From contig WRBM01000022.1 of the NCBI GenBank assembly GCA_009784525.1, positions 1-32,125 on the forward strand: DNA of 32,125 nucleotides, written 5' to 3'. Each line of letters begins with the position of its first letter. The stretch's first letter is position 1. The translations under genes were made by a program, and so were the position numbers. Below the pieces are notes generated by a model. The model was not told the DNA's origin. It did no database searches and saw only the letters and a list, made by a program, of their open reading frames with translations. Below, piece after piece: positions 1 to 7,229 of this stretch. Source of the DNA: Erysipelotrichales bacterium. Lineage in GTDB: Bacteria; Bacillota_I; Bacilli_A; Acholeplasmatales; WRBM01.

Positions 1-94
1 TAAGAAAAGAAGGTTATAATATTTTAATTAACGATCATTGCGTTTTTTTTCATCTTTGAAACATATAATAATATGTGAATATTATCAATTTTTC

Positions 95-124
95 TGATAT
101 AAAAACGCAAAAATATGTTATAAT
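95..124 (+). promoter_or_regulatory. candidate extended -10 promoter elements before the first gene
   Basis: Two TGn-type extended -10 boxes are visible: TGATATAAA at 95-103 and TGTTATAAT at 116-124. Neither has a good -35. Initiation from the second would begin near 131 and cut into the Shine-Dalgarno at 128-133, so the first (start near 110), or another TATAAT at 15-20 whose -35 lies outside the window, is more likely to serve the operon. Confidence 0.4.
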
Positions 125-138
125 TATAGGTGATAGTT

Positions 139-699
139 TTGGAGAATAAGGTTAAAAGAGGCATTAACGCCTTGCTATTTGGTTTGATTTCTATTTTAGC
201 GGTAGAAGTATTAAAGCCTTATTTTTTATTTAATATCTATTTTCTTTATTTTTTAATTGTAATTTTTTTAATAAACTATCTTTTTTTGAAGAATAAATAT
301 TGGTTTATTATTTATCTTTTATTTCTTTTAAGTATTTTATTCTTAAGAAAAGAAATTGAGGCAGGTTATTCGTTTAGCTTTAGCTATCTTCGGATAATGT
401 TTAAATATATGTTTAGAAATCTAACGGTATTTATTAACTTTTGGGGAAACATAATCCTCTATATGCCTTTAGCCTATTATATTTATAAAAAGATACGCTG
501 GCACACGCTTTATCTTTTGTTTATAGTGCTAGTCATTATTGAGTCTGCCCAATACTTTTTAGGTCTAGGCATCTTTGATGTAGTGGATATTTTATTAAAT
601 TTTACAGGAATTATAGTAGTCTGTATCTGGATGAGGTTTATTTGCTTATGGAAAAACAAGAAACTGAAAGAAACGAAGGTCCCGAAGAGCGAGACGTAA
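139..699 (+). CDS. VanZ-like family integral membrane protein
   Basis: A very hydrophobic protein of 186 aa with about five to six membrane segments. The C-terminal half carries the VanZ-family pattern: an N-x-x-G-N-I block followed by a membrane segment with P-L, then E-S-A-Q, then F-D-V-V-D-I-L-L-N-x-x-G. The last block is the clearest family mark. VanZ itself gives low-level teicoplanin resistance, but most family members have no known role, so none is claimed. I chose TTG 139 because AGGTGA (128-133) lies 5 bases upstream; GTG 130 is also in frame but overlaps that site. It is the first gene of a compact run leading to hprK, and its 3' end overlaps the next gene by about 58 bases in another frame, suggesting translational coupling. 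Confidence 0.7.
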   Translation: MENKVKRGINALLFGLISILAVEVLKPYFLFNIYFLYFLIVIFLINYLFLKNKYWFIIYLLFLLSILFLRKEIEAGYSFSFSYLRIMFKYMFRNLTVFINFWGNIILYMPLAYYIYKKIRWHTLYLLFIVLVIIESAQYFLGLGIFDVVDILLNFTGIIVVCIWMRFICLWKNKKLKETKVPKSET

Positions 700-1187
700 A
701 TGAGAAAAAAACGGAAGAGGCAATGGGAGAAATATTAAAGATGCTTAATGATAATAAGTCAAAAAGCGGAGCTTATTTTATTCTTACGCCATTTTTATTT
801 CCGAATCGATTTTTATCAATGCTAATCTTTTATTTAATTAATTTTGTAGTAATCTTTGCGCTTACTGGTTTATTTGGTATCCGTTCATTTAATAACATTA
901 CAGAGATTGCTTTGTTTACTTTACATATTTCTGTAGCTGATTTATTCTTTATTGTTATTTTATTTGCCTATTTCCGCTCTATAATTATTAAGTCTTTAGG
1001 AGCAGCACCGACTCTTTTATCTTTTTTAACGGTCACAATCTACTCTTCAATTGCTTATTCAGAGCATTTTAATAATTTATCACATTTATTATTTTTTGTC
1101 TTTGCGTTTATTGTTTTAAGAACAATGCTTACAAATATGGTAAGGCGCTATTATTTCCTTTACAGAATGAAAAGAGGAAGAAAATGA
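642..1187 (+). CDS. hypothetical membrane protein upstream of hprK
   Basis: A protein of 181 aa with a charged, Glu/Lys-rich N-terminus of about 40 residues, then roughly four hydrophobic segments (about 55-75, 85-108, 120-140 and 145-160), ending in a basic tail with R-R-Y and K-R-G-R-K. I do not recognise a family with certainty. In Bacillus subtilis the gene before hprK is yvlD, a small four-segment membrane protein of the phage-holin-4 superfamily; the position and topology here are similar, but I see no convincing sequence match. TTG 642 has GAGG 5 bases upstream (633-636); ATG 648 is the alternative. The stop overlaps the hprK start as ATGA. Confidence 0.6.
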   Translation: MLMEKQETERNEGPEERDVNEKKTEEAMGEILKMLNDNKSKSGAYFILTPFLFPNRFLSMLIFYLINFVVIFALTGLFGIRSFNNITEIALFTLHISVADLFFIVILFAYFRSIIIKSLGAAPTLLSFLTVTIYSSIAYSEHFNNLSHLLFFVFAFIVLRTMLTNMVRRYYFLYRMKRGRK

Positions 1188-2128
1188 GTAAATTGACAGT
1201 TGCTAAAATGGCTGATGATTTAAAGCTTAAGATTCGTGCAGGTGCTCAAGGCGTATTTAAAGAAATAAGATCAAGTAATATCACAAGACCTGGTTTGGAG
1301 TTTTCAGGTTTTTTTGATTGTTATGAAAAGGATTATATCCTTTATATCGGTCATAAAGAAATGACTTATTTTGCTAAACTTTCACCTAAAGTTCAGGAAG
1401 AAAGACTACATTTGATTTTTAGTGCTTTACCACCGGTGATAATTTTTAATCATAGCACCAAAATTCCGGATATGTTTATTAGTTATGGCAATCAATATTC
1501 AGTAACAATCTTAAAAGACGAATCAAAACGTTATGAATTAGTTAGTAAAATTCATGTTTATCTTTTGGAAAAATTAGCTAAACGAATTCCGGTGCATGGC
1601 GTTTTAATTGATATAAACGGTCTAGGTACACTGATTATTGGTCAAAGCGGTATTGGTAAAAGTGAAGTTGCTTTAGAACTTATCAAGCGAGGTCATCAAT
1701 TGATTTCTGATGACAGAGTTGATATTTATCAAAAGGAAGTTGGCATTTTAATTGGTGAAGCTCCGGAAGTTTCTAGGCGTTATCTAGAGATTCGTGGTGT
1801 TGGTATAGTTGATGTTATTAATATGTTTGGCGTTTCTTCATTCAGGGAAAATAAAAAGGTTCGCTTAGTTGTAGAGCTCGTTAAGTGGAATGATCAAATG
1901 GATTATAAAAGATTGGAATTTACAAATCAGACTATCAAATATTTCGATACTGAAATTCCGATATTAAAAGTTCCTGTTTCGCCGGGAAGAAACTTAGCGG
2001 CGATTGTTGAAGCCTGTGCTTCTAATCAAAAGTTAAAATACTTAGGTTATAATGCCTATGAGGCTTTTACGGAAGCCATAGATCAATTGATTAAGACGAA
2101 TATGGAGGAGAATAATGATGTTTCTTAG
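1184..2128 (+). CDS. hprK: HPr kinase/phosphorylase
   Basis: Bifunctional enzyme that phosphorylates HPr on its regulatory Ser with ATP or PPi and also dephosphorylates it, setting carbon catabolite control and sugar PTS activity in low-GC Gram-positives. The 314 aa length is usual. The N-terminal domain covers about 1-130. The catalytic domain shows conserved His138 (VHGV), the P-loop at 153-160 (GQSGIGKS), the acidic pair Asp176-Asp177 after the P-loop, and the family signature at 201-216 starting LEIRGVGI. The start overlaps the preceding gene (ATGA), and the end overlaps lgt by 14 bases, so the cluster is probably translated in a coupled way. HPr is not encoded in the window. Confidence 0.96.
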   Translation: MSKLTVAKMADDLKLKIRAGAQGVFKEIRSSNITRPGLEFSGFFDCYEKDYILYIGHKEMTYFAKLSPKVQEERLHLIFSALPPVIIFNHSTKIPDMFISYGNQYSVTILKDESKRYELVSKIHVYLLEKLAKRIPVHGVLIDINGLGTLIIGQSGIGKSEVALELIKRGHQLISDDRVDIYQKEVGILIGEAPEVSRRYLEIRGVGIVDVINMFGVSSFRENKKVRLVVELVKWNDQMDYKRLEFTNQTIKYFDTEIPILKVPVSPGRNLAAIVEACASNQKLKYLGYNAYEAFTEAIDQLIKTNMEENNDVS

Positions 2129-2999
2129 TATATCCCAAAATTTTGAAATTTTTGGTTTTTCTATTGCTTGGTATGCAGTAATAATCTTATCGGGTATCAT
2201 TATGGCTGGTATTATCGGTGTTAGGGAAGGTGTCAGATTAGGTATTCAAAGAAATGATATTCTTGATGGACTATTATATTGTTTGCCTTTAGCAATTTTA
2301 GGGACTCGTCTTTATTATGTCATCTTTAATTTTGATCGTTTTGGTTTTGATATTCTTTATATGCTTGGTTGGGACCGGCATAATGGACGTTTTGCTTTAG
2401 AAGGATTAGCAGTTCATGGTGGTATTATTACCGCAGCTATTTTTGTCTTTTTTTACTGTAAGCGCCGAAAAATTGATCGTTGGCGAGCTTTAGATATCTT
2501 AGCTCCAAGTTTACTGGTAGGTCAAATTATTGGTCGTTGGGGAAATTTTATCAATCAGGAAGCTCATGGTCCAGCAACATCCAGAGCAGTACTGGCTCGT
2601 TTTATGCCAAACTGGATGGTTGAACAAATGCGCATTGGTGGTGTCTATTATCATCCAACTTTTCTTTATGAAAGCGTCTGGAATCTTGTTGGTCTTGTCG
2701 CAATCATTATTCTACGTCGAACTAAATTAATTAAACTTGGTGATATTTTCCCGCTTTATTTGATTTGGTATGGGTTAGGCAGAGGACTTTTGATTGAGCC
2801 ATTTAGAACCGATCCTTTAATGCTTTTTGGAGTAATCAGAGTTAATGTAATGATTTCTTTGTTAATGTGTGCTATTGGTATAGCGGTATTAATTATGAAA
2901 AGAAAAGGTTGGCCAGATCCAAAATATTTTCCAGAACAAATGCTTTATATTGATGCTTTAGAGGAGAAAGAAGATGGAAGTAAACACGCTTATATTTGA
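2115..2999 (+). CDS. lgt: prolipoprotein diacylglyceryl transferase
   Basis: Membrane enzyme that transfers diacylglycerol from phosphatidylglycerol to the lipobox Cys of prolipoproteins, the first step of lipoprotein maturation. The 294 aa protein has about seven membrane segments. The key marks are the HGG motif at His101 and the Lgt signature at 140-152 (GRWGNFINQEAHG). The Shine-Dalgarno GGAGGAG lies just before tandem ATGs at 2115 and 2118. Likely clients in this window are the lipoproteins at 5184 and 30877. The hprK-lgt-ppaX neighbourhood is the classical Bacilli arrangement. The C-terminus overlaps ppaX by 26 bases. Confidence 0.96.
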   Translation: MMFLSISQNFEIFGFSIAWYAVIILSGIIMAGIIGVREGVRLGIQRNDILDGLLYCLPLAILGTRLYYVIFNFDRFGFDILYMLGWDRHNGRFALEGLAVHGGIITAAIFVFFYCKRRKIDRWRALDILAPSLLVGQIIGRWGNFINQEAHGPATSRAVLARFMPNWMVEQMRIGGVYYHPTFLYESVWNLVGLVAIIILRRTKLIKLGDIFPLYLIWYGLGRGLLIEPFRTDPLMLFGVIRVNVMISLLMCAIGIAVLIMKRKGWPDPKYFPEQMLYIDALEEKEDGSKHAYI

Positions 3000-3609
3000 T
3001 CTTGATGGTACTTTAATCGATACTAATGAACTAATAATTGAAACATTCAGAAGAACTTTTTTAGAATTTTATCCTGATAATATTCCTTCCAGAACAGAAA
3101 TCATCGAATTTATTGGTCCGACATTAGTAAGTACTTTTAGTAAATATGCTATTAATGTTGAGGATATAGCCGATTTAGTTGCTTATTATCGTAAGGTAAA
3201 CAGAGAATTGTCGTCTGAGTATATTAAGGTTTTTCCGGGAGTTACAGAAGCTTTAAAGATTTTACAGAATCAAAAATATAATCTGGCAATTTTAACGTCT
3301 AAACAAAGTGATGTGGCTAAAGAAAACTTAATTTTTACGGGACTTGATAAGTTTTTCCCGGTTATAGTCGGTTGTGATCACTGCCAAAATCATAAACCAG
3401 ATCCTGAAGGGGTCTATCAGGTTTTGAATTTTTTTCCTGATCATAAAGGCGCATTGATGATAGGTGATAATGACTCTGATATTCTTTCAGGTAAAAATGC
3501 TGGTTTAAAAACGGTATTTGTCAACTGGAGTATCAAAGAGTTAGGTACGCCTACGGATTATCGGATTAACACTATGAATGAATTATTGGAAATTATCAAA
3601 GAATCATGA
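2974..3609 (+). CDS. ppaX: HAD-family phosphatase, pyrophosphatase PpaX-like
   Basis: A HAD-superfamily hydrolase of 211 aa. Motif I is DLDGT with Asp9 as nucleophile and Asp11 as acid/base; the cap domain follows at about 15-80; motif II is the Thr/Ser of ILTSK; the motif III Lys lies in KPDP; motif IV is GDNDSDI. In Bacillus, PpaX hydrolyses the pyrophosphate produced when HprK/P dephosphorylates seryl-phosphorylated HPr, and the gene lies beside hprK and lgt, as here. Context therefore favours PpaX over the related phosphoglycolate phosphatases, which cannot be excluded from sequence alone. The stop TGA overlaps the whiA ATG (ATGA). Confidence 0.88.
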   Translation: MEVNTLIFDLDGTLIDTNELIIETFRRTFLEFYPDNIPSRTEIIEFIGPTLVSTFSKYAINVEDIADLVAYYRKVNRELSSEYIKVFPGVTEALKILQNQKYNLAILTSKQSDVAKENLIFTGLDKFFPVIVGCDHCQNHKPDPEGVYQVLNFFPDHKGALMIGDNDSDILSGKNAGLKTVFVNWSIKELGTPTDYRINTMNELLEIIKES

Positions 3610-4505
3610 GCTTTGCGAAAGAATGTAAAGATGAGATAATTGAGGGGCTAATTTTAAAAGATTGTTGTGAGAAAACTTTTTTAGCTTATTTCAGTAATTA
3701 TTTTAAGTTAAAAGATAATCATTATTATTACTCCTACTATAATCAGGAACTTTTAAAAAAACTTGCTGATATTTTAAATAGTTATTATCAGATAGAGGCA
3801 ATAATTAAAAAAAATGAAGTGCTTATTTCAGAGAATGACTTCATAAAAATTAGTGGAGAACAACTCCAGAGAAACTGTTGTAAAACAACACTTTTAAAAA
3901 GTGCTTTTTTGCATAGCGGAACCATCACTAAACCAAAAATGGAGCTTAAAGGCAATAAAAGAAACAATTATCATTTAGAAATTATCACAAGGCCAGAAGA
4001 AGGAAAAATTTTACAGCGAATTTTTAATCAACATGACCAAATCAATGCGGTTTTAACTTCAAGGCGTAATAACCTCATCTTATATATAAAGAATAAAGAA
4101 GATATTTCTGGCTTTTTAAAATTATCCGGAGCTATTTCTCAGGCCTCTTATCTGGAAGAAGTAATTATTTCACAGTTAGCTAGAGCTAAAGCGGCGAGAA
4201 AGACTAACTGCGTAATGTCTAATGATTATAAAGCGACGACGGCGGCTAATAGGCAAATCAAAGAGATTCAATATATCAAAAAAAACCTCCCAAGTGAAGT
4301 GGAGGTTCCTGAATCGATAGTTGAACTGATGGAAATCAGGCTCAAACATCCAGATAAGAATTTAAATGAACTTTGTGATCTTTATTCAAAGCGCAATCAG
4401 GATGTGAGTAAGTCATGTTTAAATCATCGCTTTCGAAAAATTAGTAGGTATTACAAAATAGCTTTAGAAGCTACAACCACTCATCAGAATCAAAAAAGTC
4501 ATTGA
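3606..4505 (+). CDS. whiA: DNA-binding protein WhiA
   Basis: A 299 aa WhiA homologue, close to usual length. The family combines an N-terminal LAGLIDADG-like fold, which has lost nuclease activity, with a C-terminal helix-turn-helix. The C-terminal domain is clear at about 240-290 (RLKHP, LNELCDLY, then SKSCLNHRFRK). In Bacillus WhiA affects division and chromosome segregation; in actinomycetes it controls sporulation genes. The usual Bacilli partners yvcJ and yvcK are not present and whiA directly follows ppaX with a 4-base overlap. The gene ends in TGA. Its 3' part overlaps the convergent XRE gene by 35 bases and also contains a terminator hairpin acting on the opposite strand at 4278-4307. 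Confidence 0.95.
   Translation: MSFAKECKDEIIEGLILKDCCEKTFLAYFSNYFKLKDNHYYYSYYNQELLKKLADILNSYYQIEAIIKKNEVLISENDFIKISGEQLQRNCCKTTLLKSAFLHSGTITKPKMELKGNKRNNYHLEIITRPEEGKILQRIFNQHDQINAVLTSRRNNLILYIKNKEDISGFLKLSGAISQASYLEEVIISQLARAKAARKTNCVMSNDYKATTAANRQIKEIQYIKKNLPSEVEVPESIVELMEIRLKHPDKNLNELCDLYSKRNQDVSKSCLNHRFRKISRYYKIALEATTTHQNQKSH
4278..4307 (-). terminator. intrinsic terminator on the minus strand, inside whiA
   Basis: Read on the minus strand this is AACCTCC (4307-4301), a 10-base loop, GGAGGTT (4290-4284) and a T-run down to 4278. It lies about 165 bases past the stop of the XRE gene at 4471-4707 and would end that transcript inside the whiA coding sequence. On the plus strand the same stem has no T-run. 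It could be coincidental, because the bases also encode a normal WhiA segment. Confidence 0.6.
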
Positions 4506-4707
4506 TGTTTGAGTTCAAAGCGCGGATAATCCGGTCAAGATTAATAAAAGTAATATTCTTTTCTGCTCTTTCGATTTGACCGATATATGTACGATGCAAT
4601 TCTGCCAACTCCGCTAATTCTTCTTGTGAATAGCCACGGGCTTGTCTAAGAGAGCGAATTCTTTGGCCTAGCATTTTACCTACTTGGCGATTTTTATCAG
4701 AACGCAT
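4471..4707 (-). CDS. small XRE-family regulator, controller-protein-like
   Basis: A 78 aa protein that is almost entirely one helix-turn-helix domain: LGQRIRSLRQARGYSQEELAE, then L-H-R-T-Y-I-G-Q-I-E-R, then N-L-D-R-I-I-R-A-L. The recognition-helix region H-R-T-Y-I-G-x-I-E-R is the form seen in restriction-modification controller (C) proteins and related orphan regulators. No restriction or methyltransferase gene of such a system is nearby. I chose ATG 4707 because GAGGTG sits 6 bases upstream; an upstream GTG at 4716 lies inside that Shine-Dalgarno. The last 35 bases overlap the end of whiA on the other strand. An acidic C-terminus (DFFDSDEWL) is visible. Targets are unknown. Confidence 0.85.
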   Translation of the reverse strand: MRSDKNRQVGKMLGQRIRSLRQARGYSQEELAELAELHRTYIGQIERAEKNITFINLDRIIRALNSNINDFFDSDEWL

Positions 4708-4748
4708 TATGTTCACCTCGTTTATTAAAATTGTATAAAATTGCTTTA

Positions 4749-4757
4749 ATTATAGCA
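4749..4757 (-). promoter_or_regulatory. extended -10 promoter for the small XRE gene
   Basis: On the minus strand the sequence reads TGCTATAAT, a perfect -10 hexamer with a TGn extension, about 42 bases upstream of ATG 4707. No good -35 is seen, as is common with extended -10 promoters. Confidence 0.5.
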
Positions 4758-4801
4758 ACATACTATAAATCGCATGACCTAAAAAAAGACAAAAAATGCC
4801 T

Positions 4802-4842
4802 GAAAGAAAAAGCTAGTTTGCTAAAAACAGCTTTTTTCTTTC
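4802..4842 (-). terminator. hairpin terminator after the DUF378 gene
   Basis: GAAAGAAAAAGCT (4802-4814) pairs with AGCTTTTTTCTTTC (4829-4842), a stem of about 13 bp with one bulge. It lies 16 bases beyond the stop of the minus-strand gene at 4859-5074, and further T-rich sequence follows on that strand. Confidence 0.65.
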
Positions 4843-4858
4843 TATAAATTATAGCATA

Positions 4859-5074
4859 TTACCTTGAATAACGAGCTCTCTGATGTCTTCTTTCTGATAA
4901 TGATGTTAAGGCAATAACACCTGATAAGCCAATAATCGTATAAAGAATTCTTGTTAGAAATGTCATCTCACCAAAGAGAAATTCAATTAAGTTAAAAGAG
5001 AATAAACCAATCATTCCGAGGATGACAGCCCCAATTATAGCGATTACTAAAACTAACTTTTGAAAGATACTCAT
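4859..5074 (-). CDS. DUF378-family small membrane protein
   Basis: A 71 aa protein with two membrane segments (about 6-26 and 38-58), a short linker with L-F-S-F-N-L-I-E-F-L-F-G, and a basic tail rich in Arg. The G-L-F-x-F-x-L-x-x-x-L-F-G pattern between the helices is that of the DUF378 family (Bacillus YuzA-like), whose function is unknown. I chose ATG 5074 because GGAG ends 9 bases upstream; the in-frame ATG at 5083 directly abuts that site. It is transcribed divergently from the lipoprotein gene at 5184. Confidence 0.75.
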   Translation of the reverse strand: MSIFQKLVLVIAIIGAVILGMIGLFSFNLIEFLFGEMTFLTRILYTIIGLSGVIALTSLSERRHQRARYSR

Positions 5075-5183
5075 ACTTTTCATCTCCTTTTACTTATTAT
5101 TTTGGGATTTATCTGCTAATTTATGCATAAAAGAATTTTCCGGCACATATTTATTACTAGAAAAAAATTTATGAGGTGAATGT

Positions 5184-6185
5184 GTGAGAAAGATTTTTAG
5201 CATAGCGTTATTAGTGGTGGGATTAGGATTCCTTTATGGCTGTTCGCGTGAAAATGTGAATGATACAGATTTTGTCCGCAATTTAGGTGAGAAAGTTAAC
5301 CAGATGACAGAGTACAGGGTCGATGCGGTTATGGAAATCGTTAAGGAAGAAGAAGGTTCAGTTATCTATGATTTAGTAATTGAGTTCATGAACCCTGATT
5401 TCTATAAGATAACACTTAGAAATCGCGAAAATAATAATTTGCAAGTAATTCTTAAAAACGAAACAGGTGTGTTTGTTTTAACTCCAGCATTAAACAAATC
5501 ATTCCGCTTTCAAAGTGATTGGCCAAACAATTCAAGCCACGCTTATTTACTACAATCAGTGCACAGAGATTTAATCAACGATTCTAACAGTGTTATAACT
5601 AGTGATTCAAGACATTTTTTCGCTGAAAGTCGAGTTAACCATAAGACAAATAATAGATTAGTATCACAAAGAGCTATCTTTGACCGTAACACACTTTTAC
5701 CAAGAGAAGTAACGGTATTTGACTCAAGTCGCGAGGCAGCGCTTATAGTAACTTTTGGCGTCTTCAATGAAACACCTGGTCTATCAAGAACGGACTTTGA
5801 TTTAGAAAGAACTAATTTGACTGCTCGCTTGGAATTAGGAGAAGGTTCGGCTAATTTCACTGAAAGAGAAATCTTAATGCCTGGATATGTTCCGGCTGGT
5901 GTATTCTTAGAATCACAAACTACAACTGAAACAAAATCAATCAAGTTTTTCGATGGTGAATTAAGCTTTACTGTCGTTCAGGAGTTCCGTGAGACTTCAC
6001 CAATCTTATCAACCGCTAGATTATTTGGCAACCCAGTAATGTTATACCAAACTGTTGGTGCGGCAACTGCAAACAGCTTAACTTGGTTCCATAATGGAAT
6101 TGAATATATGATTTTCTCAACGATTTTACCACTTGAGGAAAAAATCAGAATTGCAAATTCATTTATTTTTGGTCTAGAAACTTAA
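5184..6185 (+). CDS. LolA/YdcC-like lipoprotein
   Basis: A secreted lipoprotein of 333 aa. The signal peptide (basic MRK, hydrophobic core, lipobox LYGC) puts the lipidated Cys at position 20. After it comes a beta-rich domain whose start resembles the LolA-like fold of Bacillus YdcC: a region of the type V-N-Q-M-T-E-Y-R-V-D-A-V-M-E-I, then repeated short strands and R-x-x-L-P-R-E-V near residue 175. In YdcC the function is not settled; the protein may carry lipid or lipoprotein at the membrane face. The start GTG 5184 has GAGGTG 5 bases upstream. It is followed by a terminator at 6195. The family assignment is moderate because the match is mostly structural in character. Confidence 0.65.
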   Translation: MRKIFSIALLVVGLGFLYGCSRENVNDTDFVRNLGEKVNQMTEYRVDAVMEIVKEEEGSVIYDLVIEFMNPDFYKITLRNRENNNLQVILKNETGVFVLTPALNKSFRFQSDWPNNSSHAYLLQSVHRDLINDSNSVITSDSRHFFAESRVNHKTNNRLVSQRAIFDRNTLLPREVTVFDSSREAALIVTFGVFNETPGLSRTDFDLERTNLTARLELGEGSANFTEREILMPGYVPAGVFLESQTTTETKSIKFFDGELSFTVVQEFRETSPILSTARLFGNPVMLYQTVGAATANSLTWFHNGIEYMIFSTILPLEEKIRIANSFIFGLET

Positions 6186-6194
6186 TTTTAATTT

Positions 6195-6224
6195 AAATCC
6201 CTTTTTAATAAAGAGGGATTTTTT
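6195..6224 (+). terminator. intrinsic terminator after the LolA-like gene
   Basis: AAATCCCT and AGGGATTT form an 8-bp stem with a loop of about 12 bases, followed by TTTTT. It lies 9 bases past the stop at 6185. Confidence 0.8.
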
Positions 6225-6316
6225 CTCGTATTGCTCTAAAGTTTCCTAAGAAAATGTTCGAAGATAGTGTATAGCTTAGATAACAAACGAAAATCATGGT
6301 TTTTAAAAGATTTTAC

Positions 6317-6345
6317 TTGACTTTTCCCTTAATTTTCGGTATGAT
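6317..6345 (+). promoter_or_regulatory. sigma-A promoter for the gene at 6419
   Basis: TTGACT at 6317-6322 and TATGAT at 6340-6345 with a 17-base spacer; transcription would start about 65 bases before the ATG. The rest of the gap 6225-6316 shows nothing further. Confidence 0.7.
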
Positions 6346-6418
6346 ATTAAGTACAGTCTAAATAGAAAAGAAACATGACTAAATAAAGAATATTTTATAG
6401 TATGGGAGCTGTTTTTTA

Positions 6419-7180
6419 ATGGCAAGGGTTATTCAGAAAAAGAAAAAAGTTAATATCAATATTCCAGTTCGATTGATTTTCGATATTATTTTAGCTGTTA
6501 CGGCTTTAATTATTGTTGGCTTATTGGTTCACCGGTATTTCTTTACAGAGGCAGAAGAACGTGTTCAGCGTTTATTCAGAGACTGTGAAGCTTGTCAACC
6601 ATTTTTAATTGAGAATATTTATACAAGGAATGCTATGGGACAAGTTGGAGGTCCGGGCCTGGAAGGTTTTTTAAATGATTCTGAACTTGGAGAATTTGAA
6701 GAAAATGAAATTATCATTTTTATCTTCAATTCGGATCTAAGTGTCTATACAGAGGAAATCCGCGAGTTTATTACTGAAGGTTGGGATGAAATCCGTTATC
6801 GGGATCAATATCTTAAAGCGCTGATTGTGAGACACATCATTCAGCTTAACCGTGATGTAGATGGAAATCCAGTTACGAGAATTGTTTTAATTGATATGTT
6901 TGGTAATGAAGCATTTTTAGGGCAGACAGTGCCAATGACTAATTATTTATTACGCAGAGATTCACTTATTGCTTTACAAATTACGATTAACGATTCACAA
7001 AGATTGCCAGAATATAATCAACGTTTTGAATTTAGTGGTAATGCTAACTTTACTCACCAATATCAGAACCTCAATTCGCATCTTTATGAAATGGCTTATA
7101 ATAATGATCTTTTGCCAAGAGCAGCTTCTGAGATAGTTATGCCATTAATCAAGAGTGAAGAAAAAGAGGCTTATTTATAA
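6419..7180 (+). CDS. signal-anchored extracytoplasmic protein of unknown function
   Basis: A 253 aa protein I do not recognise. It has a lysine-rich cytoplasmic start (about 1-15), one membrane segment (about 18-40), and an extracytoplasmic part of about 210 residues. Visible features are a C-x-x-C pair (RDCEACQPF) shortly after the membrane, a Gly-rich patch (GQVGGPGLEGF), an acidic stretch (EFEENEIIIFIF), and an alternating polar/hydrophobic remainder that looks like a mixed alpha/beta domain. The pair of cysteines could form a disulfide or bind metal. It has its own promoter, and a terminator hairpin separates it from tex. It ends with a charged tail. Confidence 0.75.
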   Translation: MARVIQKKKKVNINIPVRLIFDIILAVTALIIVGLLVHRYFFTEAEERVQRLFRDCEACQPFLIENIYTRNAMGQVGGPGLEGFLNDSELGEFEENEIIIFIFNSDLSVYTEEIREFITEGWDEIRYRDQYLKALIVRHIIQLNRDVDGNPVTRIVLIDMFGNEAFLGQTVPMTNYLLRRDSLIALQITINDSQRLPEYNQRFEFSGNANFTHQYQNLNSHLYEMAYNNDLLPRAASEIVMPLIKSEEKEAYL

Positions 7181-7185
7181 AAAAT

Positions 7186-7210
7186 AAAAAGGGGAGCAGT
7201 CCTCTTTTTT
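7186..7210 (+). terminator. terminator hairpin directly before the tex ribosome-binding site
   Basis: AAAAAGGGGA (7186-7195) pairs with TCCTCTTTTT (7200-7209) around the tetraloop GCAG, with a T-run as its 3' arm. The tex Shine-Dalgarno (AAGGA, 7216-7220) begins 6 bases after it, so no promoter fits between and tex must be read by readthrough or from a promoter further upstream. Confidence 0.75.
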
Positions 7211-7229
7211 GCTGAAAGGAAAGTAGTTT

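Noticed and set aside
1-60. Faint resemblance between the left edge and the promoter/leader at the right edge.
   Set aside because: The likeness is limited to TATAAT and T-rich sequence, as expected by chance in AT-rich DNA.
40-108. GCGTTTTT/AAAAACGC inverted repeat.
   Set aside because: An 8-base A/T-rich match over more than 50 bases is weak and has no supporting context.
5543-5944. A 133-codon open frame on the minus strand within the LolA-like gene.
   Set aside because: It lies wholly opposite a gene with signal peptide, promoter-proximal Shine-Dalgarno and terminator; its translation has no recognisable features.
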